Source: Flavobacteriales bacterium (GTDB lineage: Bacteria > Bacteroidota > Bacteroidia > Flavobacteriales_F > PHOS-HE28). Taken from it: DNA of 64,000 nucleotides. The notes under the pieces were generated by a model, which did not search any database, had not been told where the DNA came from, and worked only from the letters and a program-made list of their open reading frames with translations. The position numbers and the translations under genes were made by a program. The stretch lies in the NCBI GenBank assembly GCA_016705545.1, contig JADIYA010000001.1:124001-188000 (forward strand), given 5' to 3'. Shown here piece by piece: positions 1-6,968 of the stretch; within the stretch, counting starts at the first letter, position 1; every line of letters starts with the position of its first letter.

Positions 1-164
1 TGACGCTCTTCGACCAAATGGGCCGAATGATGTTTCGCAGGGCGCTGTTCAGCAACGCCGGTCGAAGTGACATTTTCAGCACACAACACCTGCGTTCAGG
101 TCTGTACTTCGTTCAGATCACCGGCCACAGTGGTTTTGCTGGGAAAGTGCTTGTGAGCCGGTAG
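1..164 (+). CDS. C-terminal fragment of a T9SS type A sorting-domain protein (partial)
   Basis: The frame starting at base 3 is open from the window edge to a TAG at 162-164 and encodes about 53 residues. It contains FDQMGR and ends GLYFVQI...GKVLVSR, the usual end of a T9SS type A C-terminal sorting domain: a beta-rich end with a G(L/I)Y motif and a short basic tail. Proteins with this domain are carried across the outer membrane by the type IX system and anchored or released after cleavage. The functional part lies outside the window, so only the secretion route can be called. The gene converges on the RluD gene with a gap of five bases. Confidence 0.75.
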   Translation, partial: TLFDQMGRMMFRRALFSNAGRSDIFSTQHLRSGLYFVQITGHSGFAGKVLVSR

Positions 165-169
165 CGCGC

Positions 170-1222
170 TCACTCCTCCCCTTCCAACGGTTTCGCGCTA
201 GTGTAAGTCCGCCACTTCTCCAGCACGGCCTGCATGTCGGCGGGCAAGGTGCTCTCGAAGCGCATGCGCTTCCCAGTGGCGGGGTGATCGAAATCGAGCG
301 TGCGCGCGTGCAGGGCTTGGCGCGGCAGCAGCGCGAAGCAATTCTCGACGAATTGTCGGTACTTGGTGAAGGTGGTCCCCTTGAGGATGCGATCACCGCC
401 GTACGCCGCATCGTTGAAGAGGGGGTGGCCGATCCACTGCATGTGCGCGCGGATCTGGTGCGTGCGGCCTGTCTCGAGCTTGCACTCCACCAGCGTCACG
501 TATCGGAAGCGCTCGATCACGCGCCAGCGCGTCACGGCAGCTTTGCCATGCTCGCCTTCGGGGAAGACCTGCATCACCGTGCGGTCCTTGTTGCTGCGGC
601 CGATGTGCCCTTCGATCACGCCTTCATCCTCGGCGAAGTCGCCCCATACGATTGCGTTGTACCGGCGATCGCTGGTGCGATCGAAGAACTGCCGGGCCAG
701 GTGCGAGAGCGCTTCCTCGGTCTTGCCCACCACCATCACGCCACTGGTGTCCTTGTCGAGGCGGTGCACCAGTCCTGGGCGCGGGATCTCAGCGCCCGGC
801 ACAGGCGGCAATTTGCCGAAGTGGAAGAGCAGCGCGTTCACGAGCGTGCCGGTCCAATTGCCGTGGCCCGGATGCACCACCAGGCCGGCGGCCTTGTCGA
901 TCACCACCAGGTGCTCATCCTCGAAGAGCGTCTTCAGCGGAATGTCCTCCGGCAGCAGTTCCACTTCGCGCTGCGGATAAGGCAGCACGATGCTGATCGC
1001 ATCGCCCGGCTTCACCTTCTGGCTGGGCTTGGCGGCTTTCTCATTCACCAACACATTGCCCGCCTTCGCGGCGGCCTGTATCCGGCTGCGCGAGGTGTTG
1101 GCCAGACGGTCGAAGAGGAACTTGTCGAGCCGGATGAGCGATTGCTTCGGATCGCAGACGATCCGGTGGTGCTCGTACAACTCTTGCTCCTCGCCGAGCG
1201 ATTCAATCGATTCCTGGTCCAT
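170..1222 (-). CDS. rluD: RluA/RluD-family 23S rRNA pseudouridine synthase
   Basis: This 350-residue protein is the normal length for the RluD family. An S4 RNA-binding domain lies at about residues 31-90 (RLDKFLFDRL...SRSRIQ). The catalytic domain follows, with the diagnostic HRLDKDTSG at about 153-161; the Asp in it is the family nucleophile. GRTHQIRAH near residue 255 is the second conserved motif. Family members isomerise uridines in 23S rRNA helix 69 or related sites. The start codon overlaps the stop of the upstream T9SS gene (ATGA at 1219-1222 on the minus strand), which suggests translational coupling with the cargo gene and the PASTA gene. Which uridines are modified cannot be read from the sequence. 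Confidence 0.93.
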   Translation of the reverse strand: MDQESIESLGEEQELYEHHRIVCDPKQSLIRLDKFLFDRLANTSRSRIQAAAKAGNVLVNEKAAKPSQKVKPGDAISIVLPYPQREVELLPEDIPLKTLFEDEHLVVIDKAAGLVVHPGHGNWTGTLVNALLFHFGKLPPVPGAEIPRPGLVHRLDKDTSGVMVVGKTEEALSHLARQFFDRTSDRRYNAIVWGDFAEDEGVIEGHIGRSNKDRTVMQVFPEGEHGKAAVTRWRVIERFRYVTLVECKLETGRTHQIRAHMQWIGHPLFNDAAYGGDRILKGTTFTKYRQFVENCFALLPRQALHARTLDFDHPATGKRMRFESTLPADMQAVLEKWRTYTSAKPLEGEE

Positions 1223-3507
1223 CAGCGCTGGATGAGCAAGCGCTCCTGCGCGATGAGTGCGCCATCGGCGCTGCTAAGGCGCGCTACATAGAGGCCGTTG
1301 GCCAGCGCGCTCACATCCACGAATCGATTCTCCTTGAAGCGTTCATCGGATACGATGCGCCCCATGGCGTCGCTGATCATCAGCCGTGCGCCTTCCAGCT
1401 GTATGCTGGTCCGCGCCATCACCACCTCATTGGCCGGATTCGGAAAGAGAAGCATGCCTGGGCCATCCGTTTCCTCCGGCACGCTCGCGAACGGATCCAC
1501 CGCCGCGACGAATACAGGGCGCAGCATCAACGAGCCCTGCTGCGTGCTCGGCCCGAAGTTGAGCGTGAGCCTGCGGAAGAGCTTGTCCTGGTTGTTGCGA
1601 TTGCGGTCGAAGCCGACGTTGAGCTTCACGTTGTTGGTCTGCACCCAGCCCACGTAGATGGTGCCTTCCACCATGATCGTGCTGTCGAGCGGGATCTCCA
1701 CGAAGTGGTCGATGCCGTCGAGGCGGTATGTCGGCGAAGAGAAGGTGAAGTTCTGGTGCTGGATCACCTCCGGGCTGAGGCTCTTCCACACGGTGATCAG
1801 GAAACGCCCTTCTTCCGGGTTGGGTGAATCGTTCGGGTCGTTCGCCTGCGGATTGAAGTACATGCGCACGGCCCGCAGGCTGTCCTGTCCGCTGATATCG
1901 AAGCGCAGGGCGGCAGCGGCGCCCGCTGCGGTGATGCCATAACCCATTTCCGCACTGCCGTCGTCATAGGCCATGTAGTTGCTGATCTCCTGCACGAAGG
2001 TGACGGTGTCGTTGTACTTGCAGATATCGGGAGTGGTGTTGGTCCAGAGCTTCACGCGCCAAAAGGCGGCATCGGTGCTGAGGGCGGGATCGTACTCGAA
2101 ATTGTTCGGCGCCGCAGCGATGGGATGATCGCTCGGGAAGATGGAACTGGCGTTGCCGCTGGAGTTGAGGCCGTTACTGAATGCCACCGGCCCATTGCCG
2201 TTCTCCTCGCGCGCGAGCATGCCGTAGGTGATGAAGCGGTCGTCGGTATCGAGGTTGCGCTGGAGGGCGGTGATGCTCTGTGCCATGTAGGTCGAAGGCG
2301 CCTCGGCGAACTTTTCGAACGTGACGCTGGTATAGGTCTGCAGCAAACTGGTCTCCGGGTACATGTAGGCCACATCGATCAGGCGCGTATCGTCGAAGCT
2401 GCGCTGCTGATCGAGGCGCACGTAATCGAGGTGCCAGTGGTCATAGGAGCCGCTCAGGGTGCCGTAATTGAGGAAGCGGAACTTGAAGCCTTCGTAGAAG
2501 AACTGTGCGAGCTTGATCGGGACCAGCACTTGCTGAAAGCCCTGCAGCGGCACGTACGGCGTGCTCCAAACGCGGCTCCAATACTGCAGTTGGGGCGCCC
2601 AGAATTCGAGCACAAGGCTATCCAGCGGCTGCACGGCATTATCGCCGCTGAGGCCCTGCGGCTGGTAGAAGAAGCTCAAGTAAAGAGAATCCTCGGGCCC
2701 AAGCGGAGCGGAGAGGTCGATATCAACCGAGGTGAGGTGATCAGCGATGCCGTAAGCCGTGAACTGATCGTAGTCGTACGGGTAACCGGTGCGCGCCAAT
2801 CCATCGAAGGTGGCCACGCCGATAGTGGGCGGCTCAATGGGATAGTTGCCGTTGATGTACACGTCGTCATCCTCCCAAAGGACGAGCGGGCGCACGCTGT
2901 TATCCGGGTTGGTGTAGGTGCCCGGGGCGGCGGGCACTTGGTAAACCAAGAGCGAATCCTGGATCAGCTCCGGGCTCGCGAGGAAGAGGATGTCTGGTGA
3001 AGGTTCCTGTATGGTATCGAAGATGTTGTAGGCCGGCCAGGCTTCCACGACGAGGTCCGTGGGTGGATAAACCGTGATATCGCGCACGAGGACCGTGATC
3101 GGCGCCAGCGGTGTGCGCGTGGTCACCGGCGGCACGGGATCCAAATCGGTTAGGTAGGTGAACGTGGTGTCGTCGCTGAAGACCATGTCCCAAGTGCTCA
3201 CGCCGGCCACTTCCAAACGGTAGATGGTCTCTTCGAGCGTGACGCCGGGATCCGTGGCCTGCGCCCAGCGCTTGCGGGTGCGGTCGATGGAGAAATCATC
3301 GACGATGGGCAAGGTCTGGGGTTCGTAGAGGTAGATGAAGTGCTCGTTGAGGCCATCGGCCTTCCGCAAGGCGCGGACAGCTTCTGGAACAGGACGCGCC
3401 TGCAACGGCGTAAGCACTTCGCCTTGGGCGCTTGCCTGCCGGGGCAGGAGCAGCACATCGGCTGCAAGCAGGGCGATGCCGACGAAGAGTATTCGGCTAC
3501 GGTTCAT
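1222..3507 (-). CDS. T9SS type A sorting-domain exported protein, function unknown
   Basis: The start at 3507 was chosen because it opens with a signal peptide (MNRSRILFVGIALL...ASAQ, about 28 residues); the frame stays open further upstream but reads as low-quality sequence there. The protein has about 761 residues. The last 80 form a type A sorting domain with PNPANE, GRIV and NGLYVARL. The middle is Asp, Tyr and Pro rich with many beta-type stretches, as in secreted Bacteroidota proteins, and I recognise no catalytic domain. The gene starts inside the last 11 bases of the PASTA gene and ends in an ATGA overlap with rluD, so the three are probably one transcript. Export is well supported; the role is unknown. 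Confidence 0.85.
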   Translation of the reverse strand: MNRSRILFVGIALLAADVLLLPRQASAQGEVLTPLQARPVPEAVRALRKADGLNEHFIYLYEPQTLPIVDDFSIDRTRKRWAQATDPGVTLEETIYRLEVAGVSTWDMVFSDDTTFTYLTDLDPVPPVTTRTPLAPITVLVRDITVYPPTDLVVEAWPAYNIFDTIQEPSPDILFLASPELIQDSLLVYQVPAAPGTYTNPDNSVRPLVLWEDDDVYINGNYPIEPPTIGVATFDGLARTGYPYDYDQFTAYGIADHLTSVDIDLSAPLGPEDSLYLSFFYQPQGLSGDNAVQPLDSLVLEFWAPQLQYWSRVWSTPYVPLQGFQQVLVPIKLAQFFYEGFKFRFLNYGTLSGSYDHWHLDYVRLDQQRSFDDTRLIDVAYMYPETSLLQTYTSVTFEKFAEAPSTYMAQSITALQRNLDTDDRFITYGMLAREENGNGPVAFSNGLNSSGNASSIFPSDHPIAAAPNNFEYDPALSTDAAFWRVKLWTNTTPDICKYNDTVTFVQEISNYMAYDDGSAEMGYGITAAGAAAALRFDISGQDSLRAVRMYFNPQANDPNDSPNPEEGRFLITVWKSLSPEVIQHQNFTFSSPTYRLDGIDHFVEIPLDSTIMVEGTIYVGWVQTNNVKLNVGFDRNRNNQDKLFRRLTLNFGPSTQQGSLMLRPVFVAAVDPFASVPEETDGPGMLLFPNPANEVVMARTSIQLEGARLMISDAMGRIVSDERFKENRFVDVSALANGLYVARLSSADGALIAQERLLIQR

Positions 3508-4315
3508 GGAGGCTATCGGGGCTAGTGTAGCGCGAGGGGTCGTTCCAACCTTCAGCGGGCCGCAGGCCGGTGGTATCGGAGGTGAGCCAAAGGTCGATGG
3601 TACTGCCCAAAGCGATGCGGTTGTTGGCGCCTGCGGCTGGACTTTGCCTGCGCACCCGCGCCAACGTGGAATCCGCCTGGGTATTGCAGCCCTGGCACTC
3701 CACCAGCACCCCAAGGTTCAACGAGGCCATGTTCAGCACCAATTGCACATCGGCCATGGATAAACCGGAAAGGTCGGGTACCGGCACGCGCTCACCCTTT
3801 TCACCGGCCCCGAGAACGAGGGTAATGGCCTCCCCGCGTCGGATCCGCTCATCGGCAGCAATGGGCTTGCCCTTATAGAGTTGCGCGATCACGCAGTCCA
3901 CGCAAGGGTCGGGCTTGTACTGCATTTCCTTCACCTTGAGTCCCAGTATATCGAGCACGCTCAGCGCCTGCCTCTTGCTCAGGTCAACGAGCTTGGGCAT
4001 GTCGATCATTTTGGGCTGGTTGGCATTCAGCACCAGATACACCTTGCGCCCGGCCTTCACCTCCTTGCCTGCATCCGGGTCTTGCTCCACCACGGTGCCT
4101 TTGGGTCGGTCCTCCACGAATACGCTATCAATCACCAGCGCGCTCAGGTCGCGTTTGGCCAGCAGAGCTTCGGCCTCGGCCAGGTTGGCCCCCGCCAGAT
4201 CGGGCACACGCATGAGCTCGTTGTGGCGCGTGTAGCCGCGCAGCCAAGCCCAACCGACCAGCAGCAGGCCCACAGCCACCACCACAGGAGCCAGAACGGG
4301 CAAAAGGCGTTTCAT
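3497..4315 (-). CDS. Membrane-anchored PASTA-domain protein
   Basis: The start at 4315 gives MKRLLPVLAPVVVAVG, a single N-terminal membrane anchor (residues 5-25), followed by three PASTA domains at about 34-98, 102-170 and 176-248; total 272 residues. PASTA domains bind muropeptides or peptidoglycan precursors, and are best known from Ser/Thr kinases and penicillin-binding proteins. Here there is no kinase or transpeptidase, only the extracytoplasmic modules, so a scaffold or sensor role at the cell wall is inference. A TACCTTCG box lies 10 bases upstream on the same strand. The gene is divergent from the aldolase gene and overlaps the next gene downstream by 11 bases. A Cys pair near residues 138-141 and another near 221-224 could form disulfides. 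Confidence 0.88.
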   Translation of the reverse strand: MKRLLPVLAPVVVAVGLLLVGWAWLRGYTRHNELMRVPDLAGANLAEAEALLAKRDLSALVIDSVFVEDRPKGTVVEQDPDAGKEVKAGRKVYLVLNANQPKMIDMPKLVDLSKRQALSVLDILGLKVKEMQYKPDPCVDCVIAQLYKGKPIAADERIRRGEAITLVLGAGEKGERVPVPDLSGLSMADVQLVLNMASLNLGVLVECQGCNTQADSTLARVRRQSPAAGANNRIALGSTIDLWLTSDTTGLRPAEGWNDPSRYTSPDSLHEP

Positions 4316-4325
4316 GCGAAGCGGG

Positions 4326-4333
4326 CGAAGGTA
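4326..4333 (-). promoter_or_regulatory. Candidate -7 promoter box (TACCTTCG) for the PASTA gene
   Basis: On the minus strand the octamer TACCTTCG ends 10 bases before the ATG at 4315. It matches the Bacteroidota -7 consensus TAnnTTTG at all but the seventh position (C for T), like most other boxes in this window. No clear -33 TTTG is seen. Confidence 0.45.
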
Positions 4334-4409
4334 CTTGCCCTCCCGAACGTCGGAACAGCCCCGATGCGCATGCGCTCTCAGCACGCTGGACCTGCCAAGC
4401 CGGCTCGCC

Positions 4410-4417
4410 TACCTTCG
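4410..4417 (+). promoter_or_regulatory. Candidate -7 promoter box (TACCTTCG) for the aldolase gene
   Basis: TACCTTCG lies 22 bases before the ATG at 4440. It mirrors the minus-strand box at 4326-4333, so the 124-base divergent region carries one box for each direction. Confidence 0.45.
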
Positions 4418-4439
4418 CCGCCCTGCAAAACGAGCACGC

Positions 4440-5510
4440 ATGCCCACGTTGACCATGAGCAAGATCGAAGAGCTCCTCGGCGCCGATGCCCAGAGCCTGC
4501 TGAACCACCAGAGCAAGACCATCGATAAAGGGAGCCTCAATCTTCCCGGCCCCGACTTCGTTGACCGCTGCTTCGCCCTCAGCAACCGCAGCCCGCAAGT
4601 GCTGCGCAGCATCCAAGCGCTCTATGGACATGGCCGCTTGGCCAACAGCGGCTACATGAGCATCCTGCCTGTTGACCAAGGCATCGAGCACAGCGCGGCA
4701 GCAAGCTTCGCCCCCAACCCCATCTACTTCGACAGCGAGAACATCGTGAAGCTCGCGTTGGAAGGCGGCTGCAATGCCGTGGCCAGCACCTACGGCGTGC
4801 TTGGCAGCGTGGCGCGCAAATACGCCCACAAGATCCCCTTCATCGTGAAGATCAATCACAATGAGCTCATGACCCTGCCGAACAAGTTCGACCAAGTGCT
4901 CTTCGGCACGGTGGAGAGCGCATGGGAAATGGGTGCCGTGGCCGTGGGAGCCACCATCTACTTCGGCAGCGATGAGAGCACGCGGCAGATCACCGAGATC
5001 GCCGATGCCTTCCAGCATGCGCACGAACTGGGCATGGCCACCATCCTTTGGTGCTACATCCGAAACAGCGGCTTCAAGGTCGATGGCAAGGACTACCACA
5101 CCGCTGCCGACCTCACCGGCCAAGCCAACCACTTGGGCGTCACCATCCAGGCGGACATCATCAAGCAGAAGCTGCCCGAGACCAATGGCTGCTACAATGC
5201 CATCGCCAACTATGGCAAGACGCACAAGAAGGTGTACAGTGAACTCACCTCTGAGCACCCCATCGACCTGTGCCGCTACCAGGTGGCCAACTGCTACATG
5301 GGCCGTATCGGCCTGATCAACAGCGGCGGGGCAAGCAGTGGGGCTAGCGACATGGCCGAAGCGGTGAAGACCGCCGTGATCAATAAGCGCGCAGGCGGGC
5401 AGGGCTTGATCAGCGGCCGCAAGGCATTCCAACGCCCAATGAGCGAAGGCGTAGGTTTGCTCAACGCGATCCAGGACGTGTACCTCGACGGCAAGATCAC
5501 CATCGCGTAA
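4440..5510 (+). CDS. fbaB: Class I fructose-bisphosphate aldolase, DhnA/FbaB type
   Basis: A 356-residue Schiff-base aldolase of the bacterial/archaeal DhnA type, which reversibly splits fructose 1,6-bisphosphate into glyceraldehyde 3-phosphate and dihydroxyacetone phosphate in glycolysis and gluconeogenesis. The family signature VDQGIEH is at about residues 78-84, followed by FAPNPIYFD, the KINHNE stretch near 137-142 and GATIYFGSDES near 170. I could not assign the Schiff-base lysine with certainty. The start at 4440 (MPTLTMSKIEE) fits the usual N terminus; 4455 (MSKIEE) is the alternative. Upstream in-frame codons read as nonsense and cover the promoter box. pfkA, acting at the preceding glycolytic step, is elsewhere in the window. 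Confidence 0.92.
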   Translation: MPTLTMSKIEELLGADAQSLLNHQSKTIDKGSLNLPGPDFVDRCFALSNRSPQVLRSIQALYGHGRLANSGYMSILPVDQGIEHSAAASFAPNPIYFDSENIVKLALEGGCNAVASTYGVLGSVARKYAHKIPFIVKINHNELMTLPNKFDQVLFGTVESAWEMGAVAVGATIYFGSDESTRQITEIADAFQHAHELGMATILWCYIRNSGFKVDGKDYHTAADLTGQANHLGVTIQADIIKQKLPETNGCYNAIANYGKTHKKVYSELTSEHPIDLCRYQVANCYMGRIGLINSGGASSGASDMAEAVKTAVINKRAGGQGLISGRKAFQRPMSEGVGLLNAIQDVYLDGKITIA

Positions 5511-5539
5511 GAAAAGCTGAAAGAGGCAATCTGAAGGCT

Positions 5540-5579
5540 GAAACAGGGACCATCTCCACCATAAGCTTTCCTGTTTCAT
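5540..5579. repeat. Imperfect inverted repeat between aldolase and accD
   Basis: TGAAACAGG (5540-5548) is followed 22 bases later by its exact reverse complement CCTGTTTCA (5571-5579). The surrounding 100 bases are made of repeated CTGAA/TTCA-type words. There is no T run, so a simple terminator is not the obvious reading. Similar word clusters occur at 10275-10380 and, more weakly, at 12965-13030. Confidence 0.5.
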
Positions 5580-5610
5580 CCTTCAACTTCCAACTTTCAC
5601 ATTTGCACCC

Positions 5611-6456
5611 ATGGGTTGGTTCACACGCACCAAGGAAGGCATCACCACCTCCACCGAGGAGAAGAAGGAGACGCCTGAGGGGCTATGGTACAAGTGCACC
5701 TCTTGCGATGAGATCATCACCAGCGAGGACCACGAGAACAACCTATGGGTCTGCCCCAAGTGCAACTACCACGAGAAGATCGGGAGCGAGGAGTATTTCG
5801 CATTGCTCTTCGACGACCACAAATACACGGAAATCGGCGCAGACCTGATCGCAGGCGACCCGCTGCAGTTCGAGGACACCAAGAAGTACACCGACCGCCT
5901 AGCGAAGACACGTGCAGAAAGCGGTCTGAACGACGCCCTGCGCGCAGCGGAAGGCAAATTGGACAAGCACTACGTGGTGATCGCCTGCATGGACTTCCGC
6001 TTCATAGGCGGCAGCATGGGTAGCGTGGTAGGTGAGAGAATCGCCATGGCTGCGGACCAGGCACTCAAGCGCAAGTGCCCGCTGGTCGTCATCAGCAAAA
6101 GCGGCGGCGCCCGCATGATGGAGGCCGGTTTCAGCCTGATGCAGATGGCCAAGACCAGCGCCAAGCTCACCCTGCTCGCCAAGAAGAAGCTGCCCTACAT
6201 CAGCATCCTCACCGACCCCACCACCGGCGGTGTCACGGCCAGCTTTGCCATGCTGGGCGACCTGAACATCGCCGAACCCAAGGCCCTGATCGCTTTCGCC
6301 GGGCCGCGCGTGGTAAAGGAGACCATCGGCCGCGACCTTCCCGAGGGCTTCCAGACCAGCGAATTCGTTCTGGAGCATGGCTTCCTGGACAAGATCGTGG
6401 AGCGCAAGGACCTGAAAGGCTTCCTAGCGAAGACCTTCACGATGTTCAGGGGCTGA
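5611..6456 (+). CDS. accD: Acetyl-CoA carboxylase, carboxyltransferase beta subunit
   Basis: This 281-residue protein carries the AccD N-terminal zinc ribbon, with Cys pairs at about residues 29/32 (CTSC) and 48/51 (CPKC), then the crotonase-fold carboxyl-transferase domain. That domain shows MDFRFIGGSMGSVVGE, SGGARMMEAG and TDPTTGGVTASFAMLGD. With AccA it moves the carboxyl group from carboxybiotin to acetyl-CoA, making malonyl-CoA for fatty-acid synthesis and, in this organism, presumably also for the PKS module at 27.7 kb. Length and motifs are typical. The gene stands alone between the aldolase and rpsO. Confidence 0.95.
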   Translation: MGWFTRTKEGITTSTEEKKETPEGLWYKCTSCDEIITSEDHENNLWVCPKCNYHEKIGSEEYFALLFDDHKYTEIGADLIAGDPLQFEDTKKYTDRLAKTRAESGLNDALRAAEGKLDKHYVVIACMDFRFIGGSMGSVVGERIAMAADQALKRKCPLVVISKSGGARMMEAGFSLMQMAKTSAKLTLLAKKKLPYISILTDPTTGGVTASFAMLGDLNIAEPKALIAFAGPRVVKETIGRDLPEGFQTSEFVLEHGFLDKIVERKDLKGFLAKTFTMFRG

Positions 6457-6501
6457 GCCTCAGGATTTTACCAATAGGATGTCTGGTAAGGGTACATCCG
6501 C

Positions 6502-6509
6502 TACATTCG
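6502..6509 (+). promoter_or_regulatory. Candidate -7 promoter box (TACATTCG) for rpsO
   Basis: TACATTCG ends 19 bases before the rpsO ATG at 6529, in the 72-base gap after accD. It matches TAnnTTTG except for C at position seven. Confidence 0.45.
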
Positions 6510-6528
6510 CGCCCTGTTACGAACGACC

Positions 6529-6798
6529 ATGTACCTGACCAACGAGGCCAAGAAGGCCATTTTCACCGAGCACGGTGGGTCTGAGAAGAACACCGGCGGT
6601 GCCGAGAGCCAGATCGCGCTCTTCACCACCCGCATCGACCACCTCACCGGCCACCTGAAGACCAACAAGAAGGACCACGGCACCGAGAAGGCGCTGATGG
6701 ATCTGGTGGGCAAGCGCAAGCAATTGCTCAACTACCTGAAGACGCACGACATCGAACGCTACCGGGCCATCATCGGCAAGCTCGGCCTGCGCAAGTGA
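6529..6798 (+). CDS. rpsO: 30S ribosomal protein S15
   Basis: An 89-residue protein of normal S15 length. It has the conserved sequence from TEHGGSEKNTGG (about residues 14-25) through ESQIALFTTRIDHLTGHLK to KRKQLLNYLK and IERYRAIIGKLGLRK at the end. S15 binds the 16S rRNA central domain early in 30S assembly. It is followed by a strong hairpin terminator and then pnp, the rpsO-pnp order also seen in many Proteobacteria. Here the terminator separates the two. Confidence 0.97.
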   Translation: MYLTNEAKKAIFTEHGGSEKNTGGAESQIALFTTRIDHLTGHLKTNKKDHGTEKALMDLVGKRKQLLNYLKTHDIERYRAIIGKLGLRK

Positions 6799-6848
6799 TC
6801 CGGGCATGCGCCGCAACTGCGGCACCGGCGAATAATTCCTGATCGAAG

Positions 6849-6878
6849 GGGGCGATCGTGAATGCGATCGCCCCTTTT
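6849..6878 (+). terminator. Intrinsic terminator after rpsO
   Basis: A perfect 10-bp stem, GGGGCGATCG (6849-6858) with CGATCGCCCC (6865-6874), has a six-base loop and is followed by TTTT. This is the clearest rho-independent terminator in the window. It sits about 50 bases after rpsO and 90 bases before pnp. Confidence 0.85.
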
Positions 6879-6968
6879 CGTTCCGGCGGATGAAGGGGTC
6901 GATGATTATCGACCAGGCCAACAAAAGACAACCAACCAAAAACCGGCGCGAAAGGCGCGCCCAAGAAC

